Assembly (NCBI GenBank): GCA_963839475.1 | Contig: CAWIVH010000020.1 | Coordinates: 372,001-436,000, forward strand | DNA length: 64,000 nucleotides | From: CAWIVH01 sp963839475 | GTDB lineage: Bacteria > Acidobacteriota > UBA6911 | Reading direction: 5' to 3' | Shown here: positions 27,689-36,111 of the stretch, in pieces | Position numbering within the stretch: position 1 is the stretch's first letter | Layout: each line of letters opens with the position of its first letter | The notes under the pieces: generated by a model | The model's database searches: none | What the model was told of the DNA's origin: nothing | The model's input: only the letters and a program-made list of their open reading frames with translations | Position numbers and translations under genes: made by a program

Positions 27689-28485
27689 ATGTATCCCAGA
27701 CTTCGAAGTTTCTGCATGATGTAGGCGGATTCTTTGTCCTGGGCCCGTCCTGCCCGCTCTGCCGTGGTGGTGGTCTTCAGCTCATCCACGATCTTTTCCA
27801 GATTGTCGGCATTGGAATCTACCGGGGCGCAACAGCACTCGCATCCAATCGAACGAAAGCGCTTCCCTTCCCTGGCAAAGTACAGATCGACTATCGGGAT
27901 CCTCTCCTTTTTTACATATTCCCAGATATCCAGTTCGGTCCAGTGGAGAAGGGGGTGGACCCGGACATGATCGTCGACGGCTTGTTTCGATTTGTACTGA
28001 TCCCAAAGCTCGGGCGGCTGGTTCATGTAATCCCACTTGAATTGGGGATCGCGCGGCGAGAAATAGCGCTCTTTTGCCCGGATTCCGTGCTCATCCCTGC
28101 GGATTCCCAGGAGCAGGGCTTTGAACCGGTAACGTTCGATGGCCATTTTGAGAGCATCGGTCTTGAGAGCGTTGCAGCAATTTAGTTTTCCAAAGGATGG
28201 ATTCATGCCAGATTTCAGGGCAGCCTCATTCCGGGCGAGATGCAGATTCAGGCCCCATTCCCGAGCCGTGCTGTCCCGGAATTCATAAATTTCTTTGAAC
28301 TTATACCCAGTATCAATGTGAAGAACCGGAAAGGGGATTTGATCGAAGAAGGCCTTGCGAGCCAGCCAGAGCAAGGTCGTGGAGTCCTTGCCTATCGACC
28401 ACAAAAGAGCGATATCGTGAAACTGCCTGTAAGCCTCACGGATGACATAAATGCTTTTGCTTTCCAACTCGTCCAGATAGTTCAT
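27685..28485 (-). CDS. cysD: Sulfate adenylyltransferase subunit 2, CysD-like
   Basis: About 266 aa from the ATG at 28485, chosen because MNYLDELESKSIYVIREAY is the family's usual opening and a GGGGGG-CGAG tract lies upstream; the open frame reaches to 28674. The PP-loop reads LLWSIGKDSTTLLWLARKAF, then FPVLHIDTGYKFKEIYEFRD, LNCCNALKTDALK, LLLGIRRDEHGIRAKER and HPLLHWTELDIWEYV, all standard for CysD. It makes APS together with CysN, whose gene overlaps its stop. A Cys-rich segment (IGCECCCAPVDS) near the C-terminus is also normal in this group. It is the first gene of the five-gene sulfate/phosphoesterase operon. Confidence 0.88.
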   Translation of the reverse strand: MNYLDELESKSIYVIREAYRQFHDIALLWSIGKDSTTLLWLARKAFFDQIPFPVLHIDTGYKFKEIYEFRDSTAREWGLNLHLARNEAALKSGMNPSFGKLNCCNALKTDALKMAIERYRFKALLLGIRRDEHGIRAKERYFSPRDPQFKWDYMNQPPELWDQYKSKQAVDDHVRVHPLLHWTELDIWEYVKKERIPIVDLYFAREGKRFRSIGCECCCAPVDSNADNLEKIVDELKTTTTAERAGRAQDKESAYIMQKLRSLGYM

Positions 28486-28837
28486 GAAGAGACTCGCCCC
28501 CCATGAGTATCTGCCCATGATCTTGCATTTTTCCAGATCCGTACTTCTTTTACATCCGACATTCTTGTTAGTCCCGTGTCCATCTTCATTCCCGGCCTCC
28601 GGAAATGGCGCCGGCCGCTTTCCTCGAATTCTATTTTCGTCACCGCCTGCGAGATTAAACATGAAATCCCTCATGAATTAAAGTCGATTAACCGTGGACG
28701 GATAAAATCAGACAGGTCAACCGGCAGGGGCAGACGTCCGCCAAATAATGCCGCGTGCCGTTTTTTCTGGAGACCCGAACGGGGGACAGGTGGCATGATC
28801 GAGATTCGATGGAAAATCCTTTCTCATAGAGGACTTT
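28486..28837. other. Divergent intergenic region between cysD and the acyltransferase gene
   Basis: About 350 bases with no gene. It must hold the promoters of the cysDN operon (leftward) and of the acyltransferase gene (rightward). I see no SAM or other riboswitch and no clear operator, so sulfur control of the operon is not shown. Confidence 0.5.
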
Positions 28838-30043
28838 ATGAATCTGCCTCGAACCCCTGAGCGTGAGGATCACCGAATCGCTTCGGTCGATATTCTCAGG
28901 GGCCTGACCATGCTTGTGATGATTTTCGTCAATGACCTGGCCGGGGTCGAGGGTTTGCCATGGTGGACCTACCATCTCCCGGCCAAGGTCAACGGAATGA
29001 CCTATGTCGATTGGGTATTTCCGGGTTTTCTTTTTGCGGTCGGGCTGTCTCTCCCACTCGCCATATCACGACGGGTTCGACAGGGTGATTATTCACCCGC
29101 TTTGTGGACGCATATTGTTGCGCGTTCGTTGAGCTTGGCGCTTCTCGGTATTATCCTGGCCAACATATCCAAGCTGGATCCCCAGCTAACCGGTCTCAGC
29201 AAAGAGATCTGGAGCCTTGCCTCCTTTCTCGGGGCCTTTCTTCTCTGGGGTGTTTACCCATGGACCCAAAACCATCCCAGGCTAAAACATGGTATGAGAT
29301 GGTCAGGCTTTTTACTCATTGCCCTGATGCTGGTTCTATTCAGGCGCAAAACGGCGACTGGGAGTACCGCATGGCTGGATTTTTCCTATTGGGAAATTCT
29401 GGGGCTGATCGGCTGGACGTATCTGGCTGTCTGCATCCTGTACATTCCGTTTAGAAAAGTGCGCTGGGCTCCCGCAGCATGGCTGGCAGTCCTGTGCTGT
29501 ATGAACCTGTTCATCAAAATGGGGTGGCTGCAATTCCTCCGCAGGCTTCCCATCTACGTCTGGCCATTTGGATCAGGAGCGCTGGCGTCCATCGTCATGG
29601 CTGGAATCGTCTGCGCGGGGATTTTCCTGGATAGCGAACGGCCCAGGAGTTTCAGGGAAAAAGCAATAGGGGGAACGGCTTTCGTAGTCATCATGTTTAT
29701 TGCCGGGTGGTTTCTGACCCCCTATGGCATCTCGAAAATCCGCGCCACACCGACGTGGTGTCTTTACTGCTCCGGGATCACTACCTTGCTGTTCCTGCTT
29801 TTATACTGGATTGTGGATGTGGAGGGTCACTCCCAGTGGGCGGGATTTGTCAAACCGGCGGGAGCGAACACTCTGCTCACATACCTGTTGCCGGATGTCT
29901 TTTATGCAGTCGCCGGATTTCACTACACCGCAGCGTATTTTGAACACGGGCTTCCGGGTGTCGCAAAGTCTCTGATGTTTACGGCTCTAATGCTGGGCTG
30001 CTCCGCACTGCTGACCCGTCTAAACTATCGGATGCGGCTGTGA
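28838..30043 (+). CDS. HGSNAT/DUF5009-like multi-pass membrane acyltransferase
   Basis: 401 aa with about ten membrane helices. The opening IASVDILRGLTMLVMIFVND and MTYVDWVFPGFLFAVGLSLP are hallmarks of the heparan-alpha-glucosaminide N-acetyltransferase-like family (DUF5009/DUF1624), which moves acetyl groups from acetyl-CoA to an amino sugar across the membrane. AGAGGA precedes the ATG. It is divergent from the cysDN operon, so an acetylation step for the same polymer that those genes act on is possible; this is inference. Confidence 0.82.
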   Translation: MNLPRTPEREDHRIASVDILRGLTMLVMIFVNDLAGVEGLPWWTYHLPAKVNGMTYVDWVFPGFLFAVGLSLPLAISRRVRQGDYSPALWTHIVARSLSLALLGIILANISKLDPQLTGLSKEIWSLASFLGAFLLWGVYPWTQNHPRLKHGMRWSGFLLIALMLVLFRRKTATGSTAWLDFSYWEILGLIGWTYLAVCILYIPFRKVRWAPAAWLAVLCCMNLFIKMGWLQFLRRLPIYVWPFGSGALASIVMAGIVCAGIFLDSERPRSFREKAIGGTAFVVIMFIAGWFLTPYGISKIRATPTWCLYCSGITTLLFLLLYWIVDVEGHSQWAGFVKPAGANTLLTYLLPDVFYAVAGFHYTAAYFEHGLPGVAKSLMFTALMLGCSALLTRLNYRMRL

Positions 30044-30226
30044 TAAGCGGGTAATGATCGAAAATGGGGACATGATCCCAATGATGCGATCGGATTCCTC
30101 TTTCCAGTTTGTTTCCAGCCGGACCCAAAGGGAAACCCCTTACAGACCAGCCGAATTCGGCAGGGCGCATCCCGACCTTGCGCACGAGTCGGCATGGCGA
30201 GTCATGATCAAAGCTGCCACAGGATT

Positions 30227-30496
30227 TCAGGCTTTCTTTTTCCAGTACTCCAGTGTGGGCCCGGTATAGACGCCCGATCCGATAATGGCTCTCTTCCGGA
30301 CGTAAGCCGCCGCCGTCGGGATGTCTGGTTGGAGATCCAGCCGGCCTCCGCCTTGGGCATTGACGCTGACCTTGATACCGGCCTTACCAAACGACGTTGT
30401 TGGAATATCCCCCGCTTTCACTTTCTGAGGTGACGCAGAGGTTCCGGTGATCGGCAGTCCGGCCAACGCGCCGCCGATGAACAATCGTCTTTTCAT
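30227..30496 (-). pseudogene. Remnant of an exported aldo/keto reductase
   Basis: 89 aa. It starts with a Tat-like signal (MKRRLFIGGALAGLPITG) followed by PTTSFGKAGIKVSVNAQGGG and RLDLQPDIPTAAAYVRK, the opening of a known exported aldo/keto reductase group that should go on to a DTA motif and the catalytic Tyr. Instead it turns after YVRK into a short tail (TGPTLEYWKKKA) and stops. The barrel is therefore missing. It lies 47 bases downstream of a complete aldo/keto reductase gene in the same direction. An internal deletion is likely. Confidence 0.6.
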
Positions 30497-30543
30497 GGAT
30501 TCCTCATGATTTTCCATCGCAGACCCGCTCCGGCGGCGGTCGC

Positions 30544-31536
30544 CTACCGGCCCGTCATTTTCTCGATGTGCTCGGGATATCGAGCGCCCTGTATCGTGAT
30601 ATTCGAAGCGGCGATATCGACAGCCCGAAGATCGTCCCGGCTGAGTTCGAGAGTAGCTGCTCCGATGTTTTCCTCCAGGCGCGCCAGTTTCGTGGTGCCT
30701 GGAATGGGGACCATCCACGGTTTCTGGGCAAGCAGCCAGGCAAGCGCGATCTGAGCCGGTGTAGCCTTCTTCCGTTCCGCAATGCTGCCGAGCAAATCCA
30801 CAAGCACCCGATTGGCTTTCATAGCCTCCGGCGTGAATCGGGGCAGAATGTTGCGGAAATCGGTGCTGTCGAGCTCTGTGTTTTCGTCCATCTTTCCTGT
30901 AAGGAAGCCTTTACCCAGTGGGCTATAGGGAACGAAGCCGATCCCAAGTTCCTCTATTGCAGGAATCACTTCCTTCTCGGGACTTCTCGTCCAAAGGGAG
31001 TATTCGCTTTGAAGAGCGGTGACCGGCTGGACTGCATGCGCGCGGCGTATCGTTTGTACGCCTGCTTCGGAAAGGCCGAAGTGCCTGACCTTGCCATCTT
31101 GAATCAGGTCTTTTACTGCCCCCGCTACTTCTTCGATCGGCACTTCCGGATCAACGCGATGCTGATAGAACAGATCGATGGCATCGACCTTAAGTCTCCT
31201 GAGTGATGCTTCGGCAACCTCCTTGATATGCTCGGGCCGGCTGTCCAGCCCGGCCTGTTTGCCTGTGTTTGGATCCAGTTTGAATCCAAACTTGGTGGCG
31301 ATCACAACCTGACCACGGAAGGGGGCGAGGGCTTCACCCACAAGTTCTTCGTTTATGAACGGTCCGTACACCTCGGCGGTATCGAAGAATGTGACGCCAA
31401 GCTCCACGGCCGCCCGTAGAACCGGGATCATCTCCTGCTTGTCTTTTGCTGGACCGTAACCGAAGCTCATCCCCATACAGCCGAATCCGAGAGCCGAGAC
31501 TTCCAGGCCGCTATTCCCCAATTTGCGCTTTTGCAT
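30544..31536 (-). CDS. Aldo/keto reductase
   Basis: 330 aa, complete and cytosolic. Family marks are LGNSGLEVSALGFGCMGMSF at the start, FFDTAEVYGPF (Asp and Tyr of the tetrad), VIATKFGFK (Lys), DLFYQHRVDPEVPIEE (His) and GIGFVPYSPLGKGFLTGK before the NADPH site. It resembles the bacterial AKR13-type/YakC-like group that reduces small aldehydes and ketones with NADPH. It is followed by the broken exported paralogue and preceded by two PQQ-type propellers. Together they suggest a redox module acting on small carbonyls or sugars. Confidence 0.9.
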   Translation of the reverse strand: MQKRKLGNSGLEVSALGFGCMGMSFGYGPAKDKQEMIPVLRAAVELGVTFFDTAEVYGPFINEELVGEALAPFRGQVVIATKFGFKLDPNTGKQAGLDSRPEHIKEVAEASLRRLKVDAIDLFYQHRVDPEVPIEEVAGAVKDLIQDGKVRHFGLSEAGVQTIRRAHAVQPVTALQSEYSLWTRSPEKEVIPAIEELGIGFVPYSPLGKGFLTGKMDENTELDSTDFRNILPRFTPEAMKANRVLVDLLGSIAERKKATPAQIALAWLLAQKPWMVPIPGTTKLARLEENIGAATLELSRDDLRAVDIAASNITIQGARYPEHIEKMTGR

Positions 31537-31588
31537 AATTCTTCTTTTGCCTTTTAATCCCGAAATAATCCGTTTATCAGGTAAGTGT

Positions 31589-32872
31589 TTATCGCCCTTG
31601 CGGCGCTACCGCGACGCACTTCAGATTCTTCTGGTCGCGGATGAGCAGCTTGCCGTCCACAAGTGCTATGGGAGCCCAGTTTTCACCCGGCTCGAGAAGT
31701 TCGGCGCTGGCCAGCGGCTTGAAACCGGAAGGGTCTGGGTCGATAAGATAGAGCATTTTGTTGCCGTCAACGCTCAGCAACAGGCCGTCGGCGAGGACTG
31801 AACCGCCCTTGTTGAACGGCGGTTCGTCACCCGTCTTCCACCGGATTTGACCGTCCATGCTCATGCATACCAGTCCGTCGCTTCGTTCGTTGATCGTGTA
31901 CTGGGCGTAAAAATGGTCTTTATACAGAATCGGCGGCTGAGTGTGAGCGCCGAAATTGACGTTCTTAAACAGCTCCGTGACTCCATAGCTGCCGTCTTCC
32001 TTCTTTTGCACCTTGATCAGGGCGGCGCCTGCGCTGTATCCGCCCGTGATTAGCACGCGTCCCTCACCGGCATCCACCGCATGCGGGACCGGAATCCCGC
32101 ATTGCCAGTTGCCGTACGTCCATAAAACCTTTCCGCTAAGCGGGTCGATGCCATTGACACTGCCGCCGCTGGCAGTGCGGCCGAATCCTCTGCCGGACAT
32201 GATCATGACCAGGTGGTCGTTCCCGCCAATTTTGACGAGGGATGGGCTGACATATCCGGCACCGCCTGACAGCGCAGGGGATTGCCATTTGAGATCACCA
32301 GTCAGTTTGTCATAGGCGACTACACTCGACTGGGATGTCTGCGGCGCCACGATCAGGAGATTTCCATAAATCAGCGGGTTTTGACTGATCGCCCATCTTG
32401 GCAGCTGTGCCCCGCCGAAGTCCTTCCAGATATTTTTGTTCCAGACCGGCTTGTGCGTGCTGAGGCTGATGCAATACAGGTCTCCCAATGGTCCGCAAGC
32501 GTAGACAAGGTTGCCGTCCACCGTCGGGGTGGATCGGGAACCGGGATGATCAAATCTGCCCGAGGCATCATAGGCGAAGTTCCAGAGGTCCTTGCCGTTG
32601 GAAAGGTCGAGACATCTCAGGTTGTCCCCGACCTTGTCGTCTCTATCGAGCAGATAGACCTTGCCGCCGCTGACCGCCGGTCCTCCATACCCAACGTTGA
32701 CAGGGGCCGTCCAGAGCACTTTGGGGCCTTCCTTCGGCCAGCTTCGCAGCAGACCTTTTTCCGCGGATGTGCCGTCTCTTTTGGGGCCCAGATATCCCGG
32801 CCAATCCGCGGCAAGGGCGCAGGCTGCCGATAGTGACAAGATTACCGTTATGAGTTTTACCTTCGCTTTCAT
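31589..32872 (-). CDS. Exported PQQ-type beta-propeller protein
   Basis: 427 aa with a signal peptide (MKAKVKLITVILSLSAACALA). Repeats of the propeller run through the body: WPGYLGPKRDGTSAEKGLL, LDLSNGKDLWNFAYDASG, GNLVYACGPLGDLYCIS, YDKLTGDLKWQSPALSGG and DPLSGKVLWTYGNWQC. These resemble the outer-membrane assembly factor BamB fold and PQQ-like quinoproteins of Acidobacteriota and Planctomycetota. No catalytic Asp or Cys-Cys dehydrogenase site is evident, so it may be a binding protein. It sits 89 bases after a second propeller gene. Confidence 0.8.
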   Translation of the reverse strand: MKAKVKLITVILSLSAACALAADWPGYLGPKRDGTSAEKGLLRSWPKEGPKVLWTAPVNVGYGGPAVSGGKVYLLDRDDKVGDNLRCLDLSNGKDLWNFAYDASGRFDHPGSRSTPTVDGNLVYACGPLGDLYCISLSTHKPVWNKNIWKDFGGAQLPRWAISQNPLIYGNLLIVAPQTSQSSVVAYDKLTGDLKWQSPALSGGAGYVSPSLVKIGGNDHLVMIMSGRGFGRTASGGSVNGIDPLSGKVLWTYGNWQCGIPVPHAVDAGEGRVLITGGYSAGAALIKVQKKEDGSYGVTELFKNVNFGAHTQPPILYKDHFYAQYTINERSDGLVCMSMDGQIRWKTGDEPPFNKGGSVLADGLLLSVDGNKMLYLIDPDPSGFKPLASAELLEPGENWAPIALVDGKLLIRDQKNLKCVAVAPQGR

Positions 32873-32961
32873 TGCAGGGCTCCTGTTCTATTTAACCAGA
32901 ATAATGCCGACCTATTCCGATGCTTTGCCTGAAACTAAAACCTTCCAGGCACCAATCTTTG

Positions 32962-34389
32962 TCACTTTCCGGATCCGCCACCGCCGGCAATGGCGTAGAG
33001 CTCCGAACGCGTCATGATATATAGCACACCGTTGGCTGGAACCGGCGTGCTGTAAACTGAATTCCCCATTTCGATCTCGACGATCTTATTCATCTCCTTG
33101 CCGGCCTTGAGGACGGCGACATCCCCGTCCTGGTCGCCCAAGTAAACCTTGCCGTCGGCTACCAGAGGGGAACCCCAAACCGGGGCGGTCATGTCAAAAG
33201 TCCAAATCGGCTTTCCGGTTCCTGCATCCACGCAGTGAAGAAGTCCTTTAAGATCGGCGATATAAACGAGTCCATCGGCAACAGCCGCTGTCGAGAGGGA
33301 GCGGCTGATTTTGTCGTACTGCCAGACCCGGCCTGATTCGGTAATATCGCCCCGACGCGAGGGATCGATGCAATAGAGATGTCCCGCACCGTTGCCGGCA
33401 TCGGGGTCCTGCCCCACGCTTATAAACACTTTGCCCCCGCTAAAAACGGGAGTAGCAATGCCGTAATTTCGGGTTTTGGGAAATACGGCATCCTTGGGAT
33501 TCATGTCGAATCGCCAGAGTTTTTCACCGGTCCTGGCGTTGAAGCCGTAAATCCATCCATCGCCGCCCGGGAAAACAGCCTGCTGAATCCCGCCAACCAG
33601 GCCAAGAGCCGCCGAGAACCATTGTCCGTGGAGGATGCCCTCGCCCGGGGAATTGTCTTGCCACACGACCTTCCCGTTTTTTTTGTCGACGGCGATAAAG
33701 CTGGGAGCGTTTGGGGCCGGGATCTTCTCATCATTGCCGTCACGACCATTGGAGGTCCCGAGAAAAACCAGGTCCTCCCCTATCACGGGAGAAGAACTGG
33801 CCATATTGTGCTGGAAGACGCCCAATTCCTTCATCATATCAAGCTTCCAAATGATGTCGGCATCGGTCGGACCCTTGCGTACCTCATCCTGGAAAGGACC
33901 GTCATTTTTGCCGTCCATGAATCCTTCGGTATCCAGACAGATCAGTTCCCCGCGGTTGCTTACATAATAGAGCCGCTTCCCTTCCACGGCTGGCGACGAA
34001 CAAACACCCTGCTCGGGCCAGTCATTTTCCCATCCCGAATCCAGCTTGTCAGATATCGACTGCCAGAGAAATTTGCCGTCAGACTCCCGGAAGCACATGA
34101 GCACGCCCTTGTCGCCAGTGATTTCAGGGTTCCTCGGATTTTCATTATTGGTGCCGAGGAAGATCTTCCCGTCGGCCACCACCGGATTTCCGTTCGATGT
34201 TCCGCCTATCTGCACCTTCCATTTGATATTTTTCCCGTTTTTTACATCCCAGAATTCCGGGAGGTTCTTCATCGCTGAAATCATATTACGTTGCGCAGTC
34301 CCGCCCCACATCGGCCAGTCCTGAGAGATCAGCGGCAGTGATGCCATGCCGGATAGCAAGAGAATTAGCAGGCTGCATTGGATGCGCAT
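32962..34389 (-). CDS. Exported PQQ-type beta-propeller protein, second copy
   Basis: About 475 aa from the ATG at 34389 (GGAGCG upstream); an open frame to 34470 has no signal. The leader MRIQCSLLILLLSGMASLPL is followed by QDWPMWGGTAQRNMISAMK, the usual beginning of this family. Propeller blades appear at NGNPVVADGKIFLGT, GKRLYYVSNRGELICLD, NGRDGNDEKIPAPNAPSFI, ARTGEKLWRFDMNPKDAVF and GDITESGRVWQYDKISRSL. It shares family with the next gene but is longer and more divergent. A short transposase remnant lies upstream. Confidence 0.8.
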   Translation of the reverse strand: MRIQCSLLILLLSGMASLPLISQDWPMWGGTAQRNMISAMKNLPEFWDVKNGKNIKWKVQIGGTSNGNPVVADGKIFLGTNNENPRNPEITGDKGVLMCFRESDGKFLWQSISDKLDSGWENDWPEQGVCSSPAVEGKRLYYVSNRGELICLDTEGFMDGKNDGPFQDEVRKGPTDADIIWKLDMMKELGVFQHNMASSSPVIGEDLVFLGTSNGRDGNDEKIPAPNAPSFIAVDKKNGKVVWQDNSPGEGILHGQWFSAALGLVGGIQQAVFPGGDGWIYGFNARTGEKLWRFDMNPKDAVFPKTRNYGIATPVFSGGKVFISVGQDPDAGNGAGHLYCIDPSRRGDITESGRVWQYDKISRSLSTAAVADGLVYIADLKGLLHCVDAGTGKPIWTFDMTAPVWGSPLVADGKVYLGDQDGDVAVLKAGKEMNKIVEIEMGNSVYSTPVPANGVLYIMTRSELYAIAGGGGSGK

Positions 34390-34690
34390 AAGCTCGCTCC
34401 GCGTGAGCCGGTCAGAGACGAGTCGTGTCGCCACTGATCTTTTCACCGATTTTCGCATAAGAATCCGCATATGGTCCTCTTTATGGGGAAACCTCGAGTG
34501 CGGTAGGTCCCTGTTCCATCAACCTCACCATCTCCTTGGTTGGCGCGCTCCCGAAGAATCGGGCATAGTCCCGGATCTATTCTAACGGAGCCTTCAGTGC
34601 CGGCATCACCTTTAAATATACGGAACAAGGATGAGCAATGCTTGCCTAAAACTCCGGACTTTTGGCCCGATCCTATACGATTAAGCGGTC

Positions 34691-34780
34691 GGATCCAGCG
34701 CCGTTACCATCCAGAAAGAGGTGCTGCAGATCAATCCGGTCCAGCCGGTCGCCACGGTGCGTGCAATGGCGGACCCGTGA
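34691..34780 (+). pseudogene. Fragment of an ADOP/MacB-type permease
   Basis: The only coding trace here is AVTIQKEVLQINPVQPVATV (then RAMADP and a stop at 34780). It matches the segment of acidobacterial ADOP permeases that reads roughly EVLxIDPxxPVxxVRTM before the C-terminal helices. Both ends are missing. Its right end abuts the IS200-type remnant, so the insertion sequence may have broken the gene. The match is short and rests on memory of the family pattern. Confidence 0.4.
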
Positions 34781-35076
34781 AGTTCTTTTCATGACCCAGC
34801 AACTCCTGATGAATCCGGATCGCACTCTTCCCTTTCAGAAATCTGATCATCACCGCTATGCTGTATTTCGGCGGCACACTCACACACATGTGAATGTGGT
34901 CTGCCACCGCTTTCCCTTCGATCAACTCCAATCCCTTTTGCCGACACAAATCGCACAGGATTGGACCGATCCGATTTCGCACCTTTCCATGGAACACCTT
35001 GTGACGGTACCTTGGTATGAATACCACATAACTTGCATTCCCACCGAACGTGGGACATGCTCTCCCAGTCGTGCAT
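34777..35076 (-). pseudogene. tnpA: IS200/IS605-type transposase TnpA, truncated and frameshifted
   Basis: The gene starts at 35076 (MHDWESMSHVRWECK, with AAGGAG upstream) and continues in a second frame after a one-base shift near 35037 (YVVFIPRYRHKVFHGKV, DLCRQKGLELIEGKAVADHI, HMCVSVPPKYSIAV, LKGKSAIRIHQELLGHEKNF). The HUH motif HIHMC is present. The protein stops where the part with the catalytic Tyr (usually FWARGYCVSTVG) should follow, so it cannot act. It belongs to the Y1 transposases that move single-stranded DNA. Confidence 0.85.
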
Positions 35077-35467
35077 TTGGCTCTCCTTCGCCCCTCGGGG
35101 CCTTCCCAGGAGGAGAGCCTATCCATTTCCAGTTCCCGCCGGAACAGCAGAGCTCTTTCGTGTCTCACCGCCAGAGGCGCGGTTTACCCTATTGGAATTA
35201 ATATGGTTCTTGAAACATTCGAACAAAAACTTTCCGATTGTCAGAATTCAGGAGCACGTGCGACGATTGTCTCGTTGAGTGATGCGATGAAGAAGGCTTT
35301 GAACCACGATTCGATGATTTCCTGGTACTTATGGCTTTATTGCTCAAAATTCGGCAGACGTGCGGGACGTCCCCAATTTTCACTCAATATGAATTTGCGG
35401 CATCCGCTGACGGCAGCGAAGAGTATAAATTGAGCCAAAGCTTCGACTGTGACATAAGGGAGTGACT
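35077..35467. other. Gene-free region between the IS200 remnant and the membrane-anchored protein
   Basis: No coherent coding frame. A REP-like core ACGTCCCCAATTTTCAC occurs near 35366-35382. AAGGGAG just before 35468 is the ribosome-binding site of the next gene. Confidence 0.4.
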
Positions 35468-36040
35468 ATGAACATCTGGATGGCCGTTTTTGCCGTTTTC
35501 ATTCTGGTAATGGGAGTAATGGGCTTCGAAATGATGCGGGTCCCGGCTGGACTGAAGCGCGAGAGTTACATCAAAGACGGCAGGATCTATTCTCGGACCA
35601 GTTCAGTCGCTCGCGCACCGGTTTCCGAAGCCGTCCATCTCTTGCAGAACGACTGGTCCTGGTGGAAAAAGGCACACGCGGGACCGATGAAAGACCTGGG
35701 TAATGGAAGAAAGGAATTTTATTTCCACCCGATACGGTTTCTGGATCTTTTCCAGGTGCAGCCCTGCTTCCTGGTGAGATTTGAGCGCACCGAGTCTTTG
35801 CCGGATGGGGGAGTCTGCATTCACGCCAGCATCAGCGGAGACTTCGAGGGACCGGCGGAATACATCGCACGCCCGGTACAGGACGGGACGGCCGTCGAAC
35901 TAGCCTGGTGCGGCGCGAAAGTGAACAGCCCGCTCAGATTCGCACCCAGGTTCCTTACAGCGGCAGTTCATTGCTGGCGCGAGCGAATCGGTGTCCAGGG
36001 ACTGCGCGATCGTCTCCAGGCGGGACGGTCGGGCGTCTGA
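35468..36040 (+). CDS. Membrane-anchored SRPBCC-like protein of unknown function
   Basis: About 190 aa from ATG 35468 (AAGGGAG upstream). A membrane helix at the start (WMAVFAVFILVMGVMGFEMM) is followed by a soluble domain (SYIKDGRIYSRTSSVARAPV, FYFHPIRFLDLFQVQPCFLV, ISGDFEGPAEYIARPVQDG, CGAKVNSPLRFAPRFLTAAV). The alternation of strands and the final long helix fit the helix-grip (SRPBCC) fold used to bind hydrophobic ligands. No catalytic signature is visible. It may act with the neighbouring SCP2-domain iron-sulfur protein, which faces it from the other strand. Confidence 0.5.
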   Translation: MNIWMAVFAVFILVMGVMGFEMMRVPAGLKRESYIKDGRIYSRTSSVARAPVSEAVHLLQNDWSWWKKAHAGPMKDLGNGRKEFYFHPIRFLDLFQVQPCFLVRFERTESLPDGGVCIHASISGDFEGPAEYIARPVQDGTAVELAWCGAKVNSPLRFAPRFLTAAVHCWRERIGVQGLRDRLQAGRSGV

Positions 36041-36111
36041 GATCGGGCCGGCGCCAATGCGGGTGATGCGGCAGGCACCGGCCGCACATCATCGGCTTCT
36101 CCGTAAAATCT

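Noticed and set aside
35198..35433. Small open frames upstream of 35468
   Set aside because: No motif, no ribosome-binding site, overlapping in both strands.
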